A stretch of 34,055 nucleotides of DNA from Puniceicoccales bacterium. Lineage in GTDB: Bacteria > Verrucomicrobiota > Verrucomicrobiia > Opitutales > JAIRLM01. Below are positions 18,281-28,000 of this stretch, one piece after another. The notes under the pieces were generated by a model. The model made no database searches. It saw only the letters and a program-made list of their open reading frames with translations, and was not told where the DNA came from. A program made the translations under genes and the position numbers. The stretch lies in the NCBI GenBank assembly GCA_031282835.1, contig JAITCU010000011.1, positions 1 to 34,055 on the forward strand, in the 5' to 3' direction. Each line of letters starts with the position of its first letter. The first letter of the stretch is position 1.

Positions 18281-20839
18281 ATGGACGCGAGCAAGGAGTT
18301 AAAAAAGACGAAGGGTGGACGCAATCCCGTAGACGCGGGGAAGCTGAGAACCCTTGTCATTGGCGAAAAGCCAAGTGTGGCCCGGGACATTGCCCGCGTA
18401 CTCGAAGCGGATACGAAGGACGGAGATGTTTACATCGGCACCGACTATGTGGTCACGTCAGCCCTCGGCCACCTGGTATCGCTGCCCATGCCGGAGGACA
18501 TCGATGCATCCCTTCGCCGCTGGTCGCTACAGACATTACCCATTGTCCCCGCAAAATTTGCCCTTAAACCCGGAGAAGGCTCGGAAAAGCGGCTGCAAAT
18601 GCTCAAAAAATGGCTTTTTTCGGAGGAAATCGGCGAAGTAATTAATGCCTGTGACGCCGGCCGCGAGGGGGAACTCATTTTTACCTACATCTACGAATTT
18701 TGCCGGTGCAAAAAACCCTTCCGCCGCCTTTGGATGGTGTCTATGACCACGGAAGGCATCCGTTCCGCCTTCGCGAGCCTGCGCCCAGCCGAGTCCATGA
18801 TTTCCTTGCAGGACGCTGCTCGCTGCCGATCAGAAGCGGATTGGTTGGTGGGAATCAACGGAACCCGCGCCGTCACCGCCCGCACTTCAGGCTGGGGGAA
18901 AGACGTTTCGACGGTGGGCCGCGTGCAAACTCCCACACTGACCCTCGTTGTGGAGCGGGACCGCGCCATACGCAACTTCGTCTCAGAGCCCTACTGGCGA
19001 ATCGTCGGCCAGTTCGCCGTTGGGAATGGTACCTACGAGGGTGTATTTTCCGATGGCAAAGGCGGGGATCGCATTTTCGATCGGGCTAGGGCAGAACAAA
19101 TTTTCGCGGCCACCCGGCAAATTTCCCACGGGACCGTCACTGACAAAAAAAAGCGCACCAAGCAGTCTCCGCCGCGCCTCTACGACCTAACCACCCTGCA
19201 GCGGGAGGCAAACACGCGGTTTCATTACTCCGCGGCATCCACACTCCAAATTGCCCAGGCTCTTTACGAGCAACACAAGCTGATTACTTACCCGCGCACG
19301 GATTCCAAGGCCCTTCCGGAGGATTACGGTGAAACTTGCCGCAAAACGTTGGAAATCCTTGGCGAACCCTATAATACCCTAGCCCAGAAGATCTTAAACG
19401 GAGGCTGGATACGACAATCGGACAAAAAAATTTTTAACAACAAGGACGTGAGTGATCACTTTGCCATCATCCCCACACCGCAAAAATCTCGCCAACTGCG
19501 CGAAGACGAATCGCGCGTCTATGATATGATCGTCCGCCGCTTCATTGCGGTTTTTTTCCCTCAGGCGGAGTACGACGTGACCCAGCGGATAACCGAATTG
19601 GAAACCCATCCATTCGTTTCCGAGGGAAAAGTCCTCGCCGTCGCAGGATACTTGGAGGTTTACGACCGTAGCGCTGAGGAATCCAAGGGAACGCTTCCAG
19701 CCCTATGCGCGGCCGATGGTGTTCCCCCCCAGGCGAAGGTGGACGAAATCAACCTTTCCGAGGAGGAGACGCGGCCACCAGCCCACTACACGGAAGCGAC
19801 GCTCCTCTCTGCCATGGAAGCGGCGGGGAAATTCGTTGAAGATGAAGAGCTTGCCGCTGCTATGAAGGATCGTGGTCTTGGCACACCGGCCACACGGGCG
19901 CAAATTCTGGAAAATCTCATCGGGACTGGCTATCTCATTCGCAGCGAACAGCGGGATCGGAGCCTTCTGGCCACGCCAAAGGCGGAGCGACTTTTAGATT
20001 TCCTTTCCGCCGCCAAAATCGAGGTCCTGAAGGACCCGGCCATGACCGGTGAATGGGAATTTAAACTCCGCGAAATCGAGCAAGGGCGTTTCACCCGGGG
20101 AAAGTTCATGGACGAAATCATAGGACTCACCCGATCCATGACAGAGTGCATCAAAACATTCGACGAAACGGATGCGTCCTGCTGCACCGCTTCCCACCTT
20201 CGCTCGCCTATGGACGGCCAGCCGCTTATCGAAACCTTCCGCTCCTATTGTACCGTGGACCGATCCGTTACCATTGCAAAGGTCATTGGCGGCCGTGAAT
20301 TAAGTGATGATGAGATATTGGAATTAATGAAAAAAGGTCGCATCGGGCCATTTGAAAATTTCAAGGCACGCTCGGGAAGGCCGTTCAAGGCCTCAGTCAT
20401 AATTAGCGATGGAAAGGCCAAATTGGAATTCGATCAACCGGACAGGGAACAATCGGATCAATTGAAGCGGACCTTGGAAGATATTTCCTACAACCAGGCG
20501 CTTTGCGACTGCCCGCTTGGTTGCGGTGGAAAAGTTTATGATACAGATGTGGGCTATTTGTGTGAAAATTTGAAAGATAAAAAATGCACCTTCCGACTGA
20601 GCCGGGCACTGTTGGGCCATAAATTAACCGCTGAAGAAGTTTCAAGCCTTATCCAAACCGGGAAAACGCCGCTCATTGGAGATTTTGTTTCCAATCGCAC
20701 GCAAAAACAATTTTCCGCCTTCCTCGTGCTTGAAAAGAACGGACGCGTTGGGTTTTCCTTCCCGCCCCGTACCGCACAGACCAAAAAGCGCGGTAACCCA
20801 ACAACCGCAACGGCAGAGGAAGAAACATCCACAAGTTGA
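18281..20839 (+). CDS. topB: DNA topoisomerase III (type IA)
   Basis: TLVIGEKPSVARDIARVL, NACDAGREGELIF, VSTVGRVQTPTLTLVVERD, LITYPRTDSKALPEDY (active-site Tyr), LGTPATRAQILENLIGTGYL; starts 1 nt after the rsmG stop. Confidence 0.95.
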   Translation: MDASKELKKTKGGRNPVDAGKLRTLVIGEKPSVARDIARVLEADTKDGDVYIGTDYVVTSALGHLVSLPMPEDIDASLRRWSLQTLPIVPAKFALKPGEGSEKRLQMLKKWLFSEEIGEVINACDAGREGELIFTYIYEFCRCKKPFRRLWMVSMTTEGIRSAFASLRPAESMISLQDAARCRSEADWLVGINGTRAVTARTSGWGKDVSTVGRVQTPTLTLVVERDRAIRNFVSEPYWRIVGQFAVGNGTYEGVFSDGKGGDRIFDRARAEQIFAATRQISHGTVTDKKKRTKQSPPRLYDLTTLQREANTRFHYSAASTLQIAQALYEQHKLITYPRTDSKALPEDYGETCRKTLEILGEPYNTLAQKILNGGWIRQSDKKIFNNKDVSDHFAIIPTPQKSRQLREDESRVYDMIVRRFIAVFFPQAEYDVTQRITELETHPFVSEGKVLAVAGYLEVYDRSAEESKGTLPALCAADGVPPQAKVDEINLSEEETRPPAHYTEATLLSAMEAAGKFVEDEELAAAMKDRGLGTPATRAQILENLIGTGYLIRSEQRDRSLLATPKAERLLDFLSAAKIEVLKDPAMTGEWEFKLREIEQGRFTRGKFMDEIIGLTRSMTECIKTFDETDASCCTASHLRSPMDGQPLIETFRSYCTVDRSVTIAKVIGGRELSDDEILELMKKGRIGPFENFKARSGRPFKASVIISDGKAKLEFDQPDREQSDQLKRTLEDISYNQALCDCPLGCGGKVYDTDVGYLCENLKDKKCTFRLSRALLGHKLTAEEVSSLIQTGKTPLIGDFVSNRTQKQFSAFLVLEKNGRVGFSFPPRTAQTKKRGNPTTATAEEETSTS

Positions 20840-20979
20840 TGGTTGGGGCCTGGGATCAGAGTTTGGCGGCGGATCTGCAACAACGCTTGTTGCTACGCCG
20901 GTTCCTGGTTGTGGGGGGCCCCAATTCGGGGAAGTGGCTCCATGGGTTTCCGCGAGGCGGGGTCGCTTCAGGCCATTAA
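20839..20979 (+). CDS. Short ORF overlapping the topB stop, with a P-loop-like GGPNSGK stretch
   Basis: MVGAWDQSLAADLQQRLLLRRFLVVGGPNSGKWLHGFPRGGVASGH; TGATG overlap with topB. Very short; may not be a gene. Confidence 0.25.
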   Translation: MVGAWDQSLAADLQQRLLLRRFLVVGGPNSGKWLHGFPRGGVASGH

Positions 20980-21079
20980 AAGATGCTAATCGAGAGCCAA
21001 AACAAAATGGCTAAGGCGATCGCCACAATCGATGTGATGCTGCTAAATTTAAGAGTTTGAGTTTGGCAATGCACACATA

Positions 21080-21946
21080 TTACCAGTACGCACTATGTGC
21101 CGTTCGAATGCCATCGGGAACGTAATTTGGTGCCCCCGCGGGGAGTATTATTTGCGTGGGAATCCTGCTATCAGGCAGATCGATTCCATTAAGAGATACA
21201 CATTCTCCGAAATTAAGCATATTCAATTCACTGCAGCCCATAGCTTGAAACAATGTTAGCAATGACCCGCCGGTAAAGGTATTTAATTTGCCGCAAAAAC
21301 TCACACTAACCTCCTTCGCGACACAGCCGCTAGCATCGATTTTTTGCAGATTGGGGCATTGTGAAACCACAATCTTCTGCGCAAATACGCCAGGAAGCTT
21401 GAGTTCAGCTCCTTGGAAACCACTAATGCTAAACTCTTCCAACTGACAATTACGAAGTGCGTCCCAATCAGAGATCTTCACTTCATGGGTGCCGTCAACT
21501 AAAAGGGTAAATTGTTGGCCGTCGAATCCCGTACACCAGATTAGATGGGCATTTCTAAGAATTTCCAGATCTGGCTGCCCGATGTCGGGTGTTGCCATCT
21601 TTCTAACCACAGGCCTCGGCACCGATCTGGCCACCACATTCTGAAGCGCTGCTTTGTAACATGTCGCCGTCCTCCGAAAATCTCCCCCGGCGAGCAAAGG
21701 TCCGATCAAAGGAATATTTGAACAAAACCACTGAATGTATGCCATAGCAATATTGGAACACAACCCAACCGCAACTAATATGTGCAAATGGTCACTAATT
21801 CCAATCTCGGAGGAAACTTTTTCTGCGATTGCGAAGAGTTCCGTTTGAACTTTACGGAGAAAATCTCCGTCAGTGTCAACGGCGGCGCCGGCGCCCGTTT
21901 TTTTGATGGCGGAGTAAAGAATAGGCGGAAACCCACTAATAGACAT
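21080..21946 (-). CDS. LRR-like hypothetical protein with internal hydrophobic segment
   Basis: 288 aa; repeating pattern such as CQLEEFSISGFQGAELKLPGV / CPNLQKIDASGCVAKEVSVSFCGKLNTF / CSELNMLNFGECVSLNGIDLPDS; hydrophobic HLHILVAVGLCSNIAMAYIQWFCSNIPLIGPLLAGG. Confidence 0.7.
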   Translation of the reverse strand: MSISGFPPILYSAIKKTGAGAAVDTDGDFLRKVQTELFAIAEKVSSEIGISDHLHILVAVGLCSNIAMAYIQWFCSNIPLIGPLLAGGDFRRTATCYKAALQNVVARSVPRPVVRKMATPDIGQPDLEILRNAHLIWCTGFDGQQFTLLVDGTHEVKISDWDALRNCQLEEFSISGFQGAELKLPGVFAQKIVVSQCPNLQKIDASGCVAKEVSVSFCGKLNTFTGGSLLTLFQAMGCSELNMLNFGECVSLNGIDLPDSRIPTQIILPAGAPNYVPDGIRTAHSAYW

Positions 21947-22372
21947 AGCATCTGGATTTTACCACATCTTAGATATTTCACAAGCGAATTTTTTGAAAAA
22001 AGTTTACATCTCCGCTTCAGTAGAAAAAGTCAAAAAATCCGAGTTTATGAAAACTATTACGGGCGCAATTTTGGTGTCCATCTTTTCTCGGCGTGTTCTA
22101 TCCCCTCCGCATTTTCCCGCACTCCAACAATAAAGGTCCCGCAAAAGTCAGAAACACTTTTTTGAAGCACGCATGTCATGCGGGACATAATGGCTAAAAA
22201 ACGACTTCTGCAGGACCTCTAACAACCATAACATCGAGTTAATTCACAACGCACTTACAGGCTGAAACGACGGGAGCGGAGCGGTCTTGCCGGGGCGCCA
22301 AAGTATTTTTCGGGATTCTTCGAAGGTGACCCAGGTGATTTAAGTGTGCGAGGATTTTGTTTTTTGCGTCGA

Positions 22373-23551
22373 TTATTTATTCGCCGCAAGGACTTTGGAG
22401 ATTTTCCCAATTACGTCTGCGAATTCTCCCTCATCATAGGATGCACATATGGTCAGCCGAAGCCGCGCGCTACCCATGGGTACGGATGGGTAGCGAATTC
22501 CCTGGAGATAAATCCCTTGGGCATAAAGTTTTTGCGCCAGAAAGGTTGCCCGTCGTTCATCGCCGACGGGAATGGGAAAAATTGCCCCGCCATCCCCCAT
22601 GATAGGGATCGAATTTTTCAGGAAAATGTCCTTCGCCATAGTAGATAAATGTCCTATTTCTTGCACGGTGGCTGGGAATTTTTGCAAAAGATCAAGGGCT
22701 TTTTGCGCGGCGGCAACGGCCGATGGCGGCAGCATGGTGCTGCAAAGAACCTGATGACTGCGTGAACGCAAAAGGCTCACCAACGCTTTGGATGCACAAA
22801 CGACTCCGCCCAAACTCCCCAACGCCTTACTGCAGGTTCCAACGGAAATGACGCGTGGGCCCATGGGTATGCCAAAATGTTCCAAAGTTCCGTGCCCATG
22901 GGCGCCAAGGACGCCAAGTCCATGGGCATCATCGATGATAAGTTGGGCGTCAAACCTTTCCGCCAGAGCCAAAAGTTCCGGCAATGGGGCAATGGTCCCG
23001 TCCATGCTAAAAACGCCGTCAGTGACGATGAAGCAATTGGTTGCTACGGCCCGATTGACTCGGAGTAATTTCTCCACGTACTCCGCATCCCGATGCGGAT
23101 AAACAAGCGTTTTTCCCCGGGAAAGCCGGCACCCATCGATGATACTAGCGTGGTTTTTTTCATCACTCAGGATGAGATCTCCTTCCTCGGCAACGGTGGA
23201 AATAAGCCCCACGTTGGCCATGTAGCCGGAGGAAAAGAGCAGTGCTGCCTCCGCTCCCTTGAAAGCGGCGATTTCCCGTTCAAAGGCGCCACAAATTGCA
23301 TGGGATCCGGTTACCAGCCGCGATCCACCAGATCCAATCCCGACCTGCTCCAATGCATTGCGTGCGGCAGAAATCACATCTCCATGGAAGCGCAGTCCCA
23401 GGTAGTCATTGGAACATGCCACAAAAAGCCGGTGGCCCGCTCCATCAACCGCGTGGCAGGCATCACAAAATTCCAAATCATGCAAGTCCCGGATTAGCCC
23501 ATGGGCTTGAAGTTGCTGGACTTTTTCCTCACATCGATTCGCAAAATTCAC
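22373..23551 (-). CDS. bioF: 8-amino-7-oxononanoate synthase (alpha-oxoamine synthase family)
   Basis: FVACSNDYLGLRFHGDVISAA, GSGGSRLVTGSHAICGAFEREIAAFKG, LILSDEKNHASIIDGCRLS, LIIDDAHGLGVLGAHGHGTLEHF, VGTCSKALGSLGGVVCAS; adjacent to bioW. Confidence 0.93.
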   Translation of the reverse strand: MNFANRCEEKVQQLQAHGLIRDLHDLEFCDACHAVDGAGHRLFVACSNDYLGLRFHGDVISAARNALEQVGIGSGGSRLVTGSHAICGAFEREIAAFKGAEAALLFSSGYMANVGLISTVAEEGDLILSDEKNHASIIDGCRLSRGKTLVYPHRDAEYVEKLLRVNRAVATNCFIVTDGVFSMDGTIAPLPELLALAERFDAQLIIDDAHGLGVLGAHGHGTLEHFGIPMGPRVISVGTCSKALGSLGGVVCASKALVSLLRSRSHQVLCSTMLPPSAVAAAQKALDLLQKFPATVQEIGHLSTMAKDIFLKNSIPIMGDGGAIFPIPVGDERRATFLAQKLYAQGIYLQGIRYPSVPMGSARLRLTICASYDEGEFADVIGKISKVLAANK

Positions 23552-24338
23552 GGGTTACTAAAACCGGTTGCCTCTGCCAGTAGTCAATGGTTTCCGCCAA
23601 TGGTGTTCCGGGCCATAGGAATAAAACCCTGCCCCCCACGGGATTTCCCGGTTCCTTCATGGGCGTGATGCGGCAGTAAACCCTTCCATGGGCCACGTAC
23701 CCGGTCGGGTAGTAGGGGTCATCCGACCAACACAGTTCCCCCGCGTACCCTTCAGCCGATGCCGCCTTCGACGCCAGGACGACCGCTTCACGTAATTTGG
23801 CCATTGCTTTTTGGGGGCCACCATCGGCGGCAGGTTGCCCTAGGGCTAGGGCATTTCGGAGAAACTTTGCAAATTCTTCCTCATTTTCGCAATCCATGTG
23901 CGATATGCGTACACCACGCTCGCCCAATGCATCCAGACGTTCACCGGAAAGGGCGTCCACTACCATTGCCCCCCGCATGCTCCTGGGAAGGGAACTAATG
24001 GCCTCCAGCGCCCTCCGCACGGCTATTTTTGAAATGCCACCCTTTGCCAGAAGCGCGTAACTCGCATTCCTTGCCGCGGAAACGGTCGTGTAAATTTCCG
24101 ATTCAATGGTCAGGGGCGGAATGCGCCGGATTGATGCCGGATCCACAGCATCGACGCGAATATTAATCGTGCGTGCACTCCCCCGTTCGTGGGATTTTGC
24201 CCGCTGCCACAGCATCGCTAAAATGGAGAAAACGCGTTCCTCTGTCACTAACCGCTCGCATCCGGAAATATGCCTGCCGTTGCCCCCGTGGGCGTCCCCC
24301 TCCGCCGCGTACATGCGGACGCTAAACCAGTTTGCCAT
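23529..24338 (-). CDS. bioW: 6-carboxyhexanoate--CoA ligase (pimeloyl-CoA synthetase)
   Basis: FSVRMYAAEGDAHGGNGRHISGCERLV, RGAMVVDALSGERLDALGERGVRISHMD, AGELCWSDDPYYPTGYVA, YCRITPMKEPGNPVGGRVLFL resemble BioW; overlaps the bioF start by 23 nt. Start chosen at MANWFSVRMYA. Confidence 0.93.
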   Translation of the reverse strand: MANWFSVRMYAAEGDAHGGNGRHISGCERLVTEERVFSILAMLWQRAKSHERGSARTINIRVDAVDPASIRRIPPLTIESEIYTTVSAARNASYALLAKGGISKIAVRRALEAISSLPRSMRGAMVVDALSGERLDALGERGVRISHMDCENEEEFAKFLRNALALGQPAADGGPQKAMAKLREAVVLASKAASAEGYAGELCWSDDPYYPTGYVAHGRVYCRITPMKEPGNPVGGRVLFLWPGTPLAETIDYWQRQPVLVTREFCESM

Positions 24339-24464
24339 TCGATATTTTACCCAACAACCGGGAAGGCAGCTTGAGACGCGGACGGCAAGTTCGTTTTGCC
24401 GTAGGCTCAATTCCTGTGAAAAAATTCTTGCGCAAAAATAAACGAGGTCTTCACTACCTCACAT

Positions 24465-24779
24465 ATGAAGGCGATTGTGGGCGTGCAAGGGGTTCAAGTT
24501 TGTGCAACGGAAGGTGCAATTTTTGAGGTAAATCGCTTTAAGGGAAGCAATGGGGGGGAAGTTATCCAGCTGACTGACGTTTTCCTGCTTGGCGAAGGTG
24601 AGTCCGCCCGCGTGGGCACACCGACCGTCGAAGGGGCCTCGGTTACCGCTAAGATCCTAACGAACAAAAGGAATGATAAGAAATTAGTCATTAAACGGTT
24701 GCGGCGAAAGGGATTTCACAAGAAGCGGGGACATCGTCAGGAAATTTCCGTCATTCAAATTCAGAGCATTCAGGGGTAA
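24465..24779 (+). CDS. rplU: 50S ribosomal protein L21
   Basis: MKAIVGVQGVQVCATEGAIFEVNRF...KRLRRKGFHKKRGHRQEISVIQIQSI; followed by rpmA. Confidence 0.95.
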   Translation: MKAIVGVQGVQVCATEGAIFEVNRFKGSNGGEVIQLTDVFLLGEGESARVGTPTVEGASVTAKILTNKRNDKKLVIKRLRRKGFHKKRGHRQEISVIQIQSIQG

Positions 24780-24785
24780 TTTGTC

Positions 24786-25031
24786 ATGGCACATAAAAAG
24801 GGGCAGGGAACGTCGCGAAATGGCCGGGACAGTCGCGGTCAACGGTTGGGTGTGAAGAAATACGACGGGGAGGTCATCCTCGCGGGGAACATCCTCATGC
24901 GACAGCATGGGACCAAGGTGCATGCGGGCGATAATGTTGGAATGGGGCGGGATTACACGCTCTTCGCCCTTACTGCTGGTGTGGTCAAGTGGGACGGGAA
25001 GCACCGTCGCGTATCGGTCATTGCGGGCTAG
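24786..25031 (+). CDS. rpmA: 50S ribosomal protein L27
   Basis: [62 protein letters not shown]. Confidence 0.98.
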   Translation: MAHKKGQGTSRNGRDSRGQRLGVKKYDGEVILAGNILMRQHGTKVHAGDNVGMGRDYTLFALTAGVVKWDGKHRRVSVIAG

Positions 25032-25076
25032 CCGATGCTGCCAAGTATTTAGCGGAGCTTTGCTCGCGCTCGTTTA

Positions 25077-28000
25077 TCAGAATTCATAGCCCAGTGATAG
25101 ATTGGCCGAGTGGCAGCGATATTTTACGCTGCAGGCCCCCGACCATTGGCCGCGGATCTCCCAATGGGAACGCAATCGCTTGCGAAAACTCCCCGAGCAG
25201 ACAAAGAAATCGCTGGGGCCGTTGCCCATGTCCAAGGAAATGGTGCTTTGAACTTTCTCATAGGTCGTAGCAATGCTCGTCGTCTTCCACATCACTTGCC
25301 GCTGCCAGCCCATGTCGCACTGCAGCTTTAGCGGGCGAATGTTGTATCGATCGCCTTCCATTTCTTTTTCCAAATTTAGGCCAAGCACCAGATCGGCCAC
25401 ATGATTGTTGACGGCGGGAACAACTCGGGACTGTGCGTAGGTCGTGTATAGCGTTGCAAGTTCCTGGGGGGAAAATTTGGCCCGCACTTCTTCGCTGAAC
25501 GTTTGCTCGAGGTAGGCATTGAATTGTTGTTGGTCAGTTTGCGAGGGTGGAAGCATGTAGACATTGGCATGGATGAAGGTATAACGCAGGTCCAGCTTGG
25601 GGCTAATGCGCACGCCCATGACGCGAAATACTTCGCGTGTGCAGGCAACTTTACCGTGGAAGGAAATATCATCGAATTTTTCAGGTTTGCCATCGCGACG
25701 GAGGACTTTAGTCCTACCCGAATTGACGGCGAGCGTGGCGCACAGGTTCATTTTTTGGCGTCTCTCGTTACAAAATTCGCCGGAAATAAAGACACTCCCG
25801 GACGTTTCCTTGCATGTCGTCCCATAAAAGTCCTCAGCCAGCGAGCCGAAGAAATCCGACCAGTCGTGTATTTGGGCCACGCCAAAGCCATAGCGAAGGT
25901 AAAAACTTCCAAATACGTGCCGGCTCCAGTCCTCGCCGAGGAAGGCGCCATACGAGTGTGTCGAACTTCCCAAGCCACTATCATCCACATTGCTGCGCTC
26001 ATAGGCGCCGAAAATCAGCACAAATGGATCATTGTTGCCCCTTATATCGCAAGAACGCTGGTCAATCGCCTGCAACATCCGAGACATGGAGGTCCTCTTG
26101 GCACGCATTACGTTCCGGCTCAGGCACACCCTGTCCACTGGCGGCAGTGCCGTTGAGGTGTACGAGTGCACAACAAGCATTTCACCGGGATCTCCCTTAT
26201 CTCCCTTATCTCCTTTGTCTCCTTTGTCTCCCTTATCTCCTTTGTCTCCCTTATCTCCCTTAACCCAATCTTGGAACTCCGAATCATACTTCAGGATTTC
26301 CGCCACTTCGGATGGATCCGCATCTTCGCCGTCTGAACCGGTGTCGCCTTTATCGCCTTTGACCCAACTTTGGAATTCCAAATCGTGCTTCAGGATTTCC
26401 GCCACTTCGGATGGATCCGCATCTTCGCCATCGGAGCCAGCTGGACCCGTTTCCCCTTGAATCCCCTGTGGTCCGCGGATGAGCTCGCGGAACTCCGAAT
26501 CCTCTTTAATTTCTTCGGCCAAGTCGGATATGAACTCTTCATCGGAGGCTAGGATTCTCGCGATTTCGTAGGGATCCGCATCTTCGCCGTCGGAGCCAGC
26601 TGGACCCGTTTCCCCTTGAATCCCCTGCGGTCCTCGGATGAGCTCGCGGAATTCCGAATCCTCTTTAATTTCTTCGGCCAGGTCGGATATGAACTCTTCG
26701 TCAGAAGCTAGGATTTGCGCGATTTCGTAGGGATCCGCGTCTTCGCCGTCGGAACCAATAGGACCCTGTGGCCCGGTCGCACCGGTGTCGCCTTTTTCAC
26801 CACGTGGTCCTCGGATGAGCTCGCGGAATTCCGAATCCTCTTTAATTTCTTCGGCCAGGTCGGATATGAACTCCTCGTCGGAGGCCAGGATTTGCGCGAC
26901 TTCGTAGGGATCTGCGTCTTTGCCGGGGGCGCCGGGGTCACCTTTGGGTCCTTGTAGTCCCGCTGGCCCTGGGGGTCCAGGTGTGCCCGGTTCGCAGTTG
27001 CAGTCTGGGGTGGTTTCCTTAACCGGTTCAACGATGTCGCCAATGAAAGCGGGCTCATCACTTATATACTTACTATATTCAATCTGGCCACTATCATTCA
27101 AATATATGATCGAAAGTCCAAGTTGACCATCCCGGTCCGTCCATACGACGTAGTGATTTGGGAGTGTATTTTTCATGGAATAATTGTATGGATCATAATC
27201 ATTATTTGTTGGCCGTTGAATGAGCATATAAGAACACCCTTCAGATCCGCCTGCTCTGTCATCCAAAAAGTAATAGCCACTGTGTAGCACGGAATCTACC
27301 TGCCCAGGTGCGTTCGCAAACGGAACTTCACTACCAAATTCCGACATCGTATGGCCATTGAATTTGATTAAATTGAGCATCCGCCTGCGCTTTTCATCGG
27401 CGTCCAATTTCGCCTCGCTAAGATTCTTCATATAAACGGCGAGCACATTAACATGCCCATCTCCAGGGCTTTCCGTCGGCGAGTACAGATCATTTGCGAA
27501 TAACCTTAACGCAAATACGCAATTGCCGCGAATATCCATCTGCCAATTCTCTGGCTTTTCGCCAAGCCCAGTTAGCACGATGCGCCCGAGGCCGCTATAT
27601 CCCGGATATTGCTCCGCTTCGAAGCCGTGCACACACCCGAAAACCAATCGCGGGCGTAAATCCTGGAAAAAGCCATTACTATTATAATCTGTGCCATTAT
27701 ACCACGAACTCGAATCGCTTGCCAGCGTTTTATTCGTCCCGCAGACAACCAACCGCCCATCTATGGGATGAAGGTTTGCCCAAACGTTAAGATTGGGATT
27801 CTTTTCGTGCAGTTGCCCAATGGCTGTGTTATACACGCCGAGGTCGTCCGTACCATTGCCCCGCAGGTATAATTCTCCGTTTAGCACTTCGATGGTTTGA
27901 AAATCGCACATGGGCGAGAAGCAATTGACCGTCCATCCACTGCCGATGCGCAGGCAAGCACCGGAAGCCTGCGTTCCAATTGCCGTCCCTTCTAACGTGT

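Noticed and set aside
22191-22223. Short ORF MAKKRLLQDL resembling KKRLLQD in the patatins
   Set aside because: Only 7 residues, immediate stop, flanks do not match; most likely coincidence.
26032-26460. Plus-strand ORF with SPLSPLSPL repeats
   Set aside because: Reverse-strand reading of the collagen (GDK)n tandem repeat; the minus-strand frame is the coherent one.
26188-26960. Possible CRISPR array because of regular repeats
   Set aside because: Repeats are in-frame, coding, of unequal unit length and without unique spacers; they encode collagen/helical modules.
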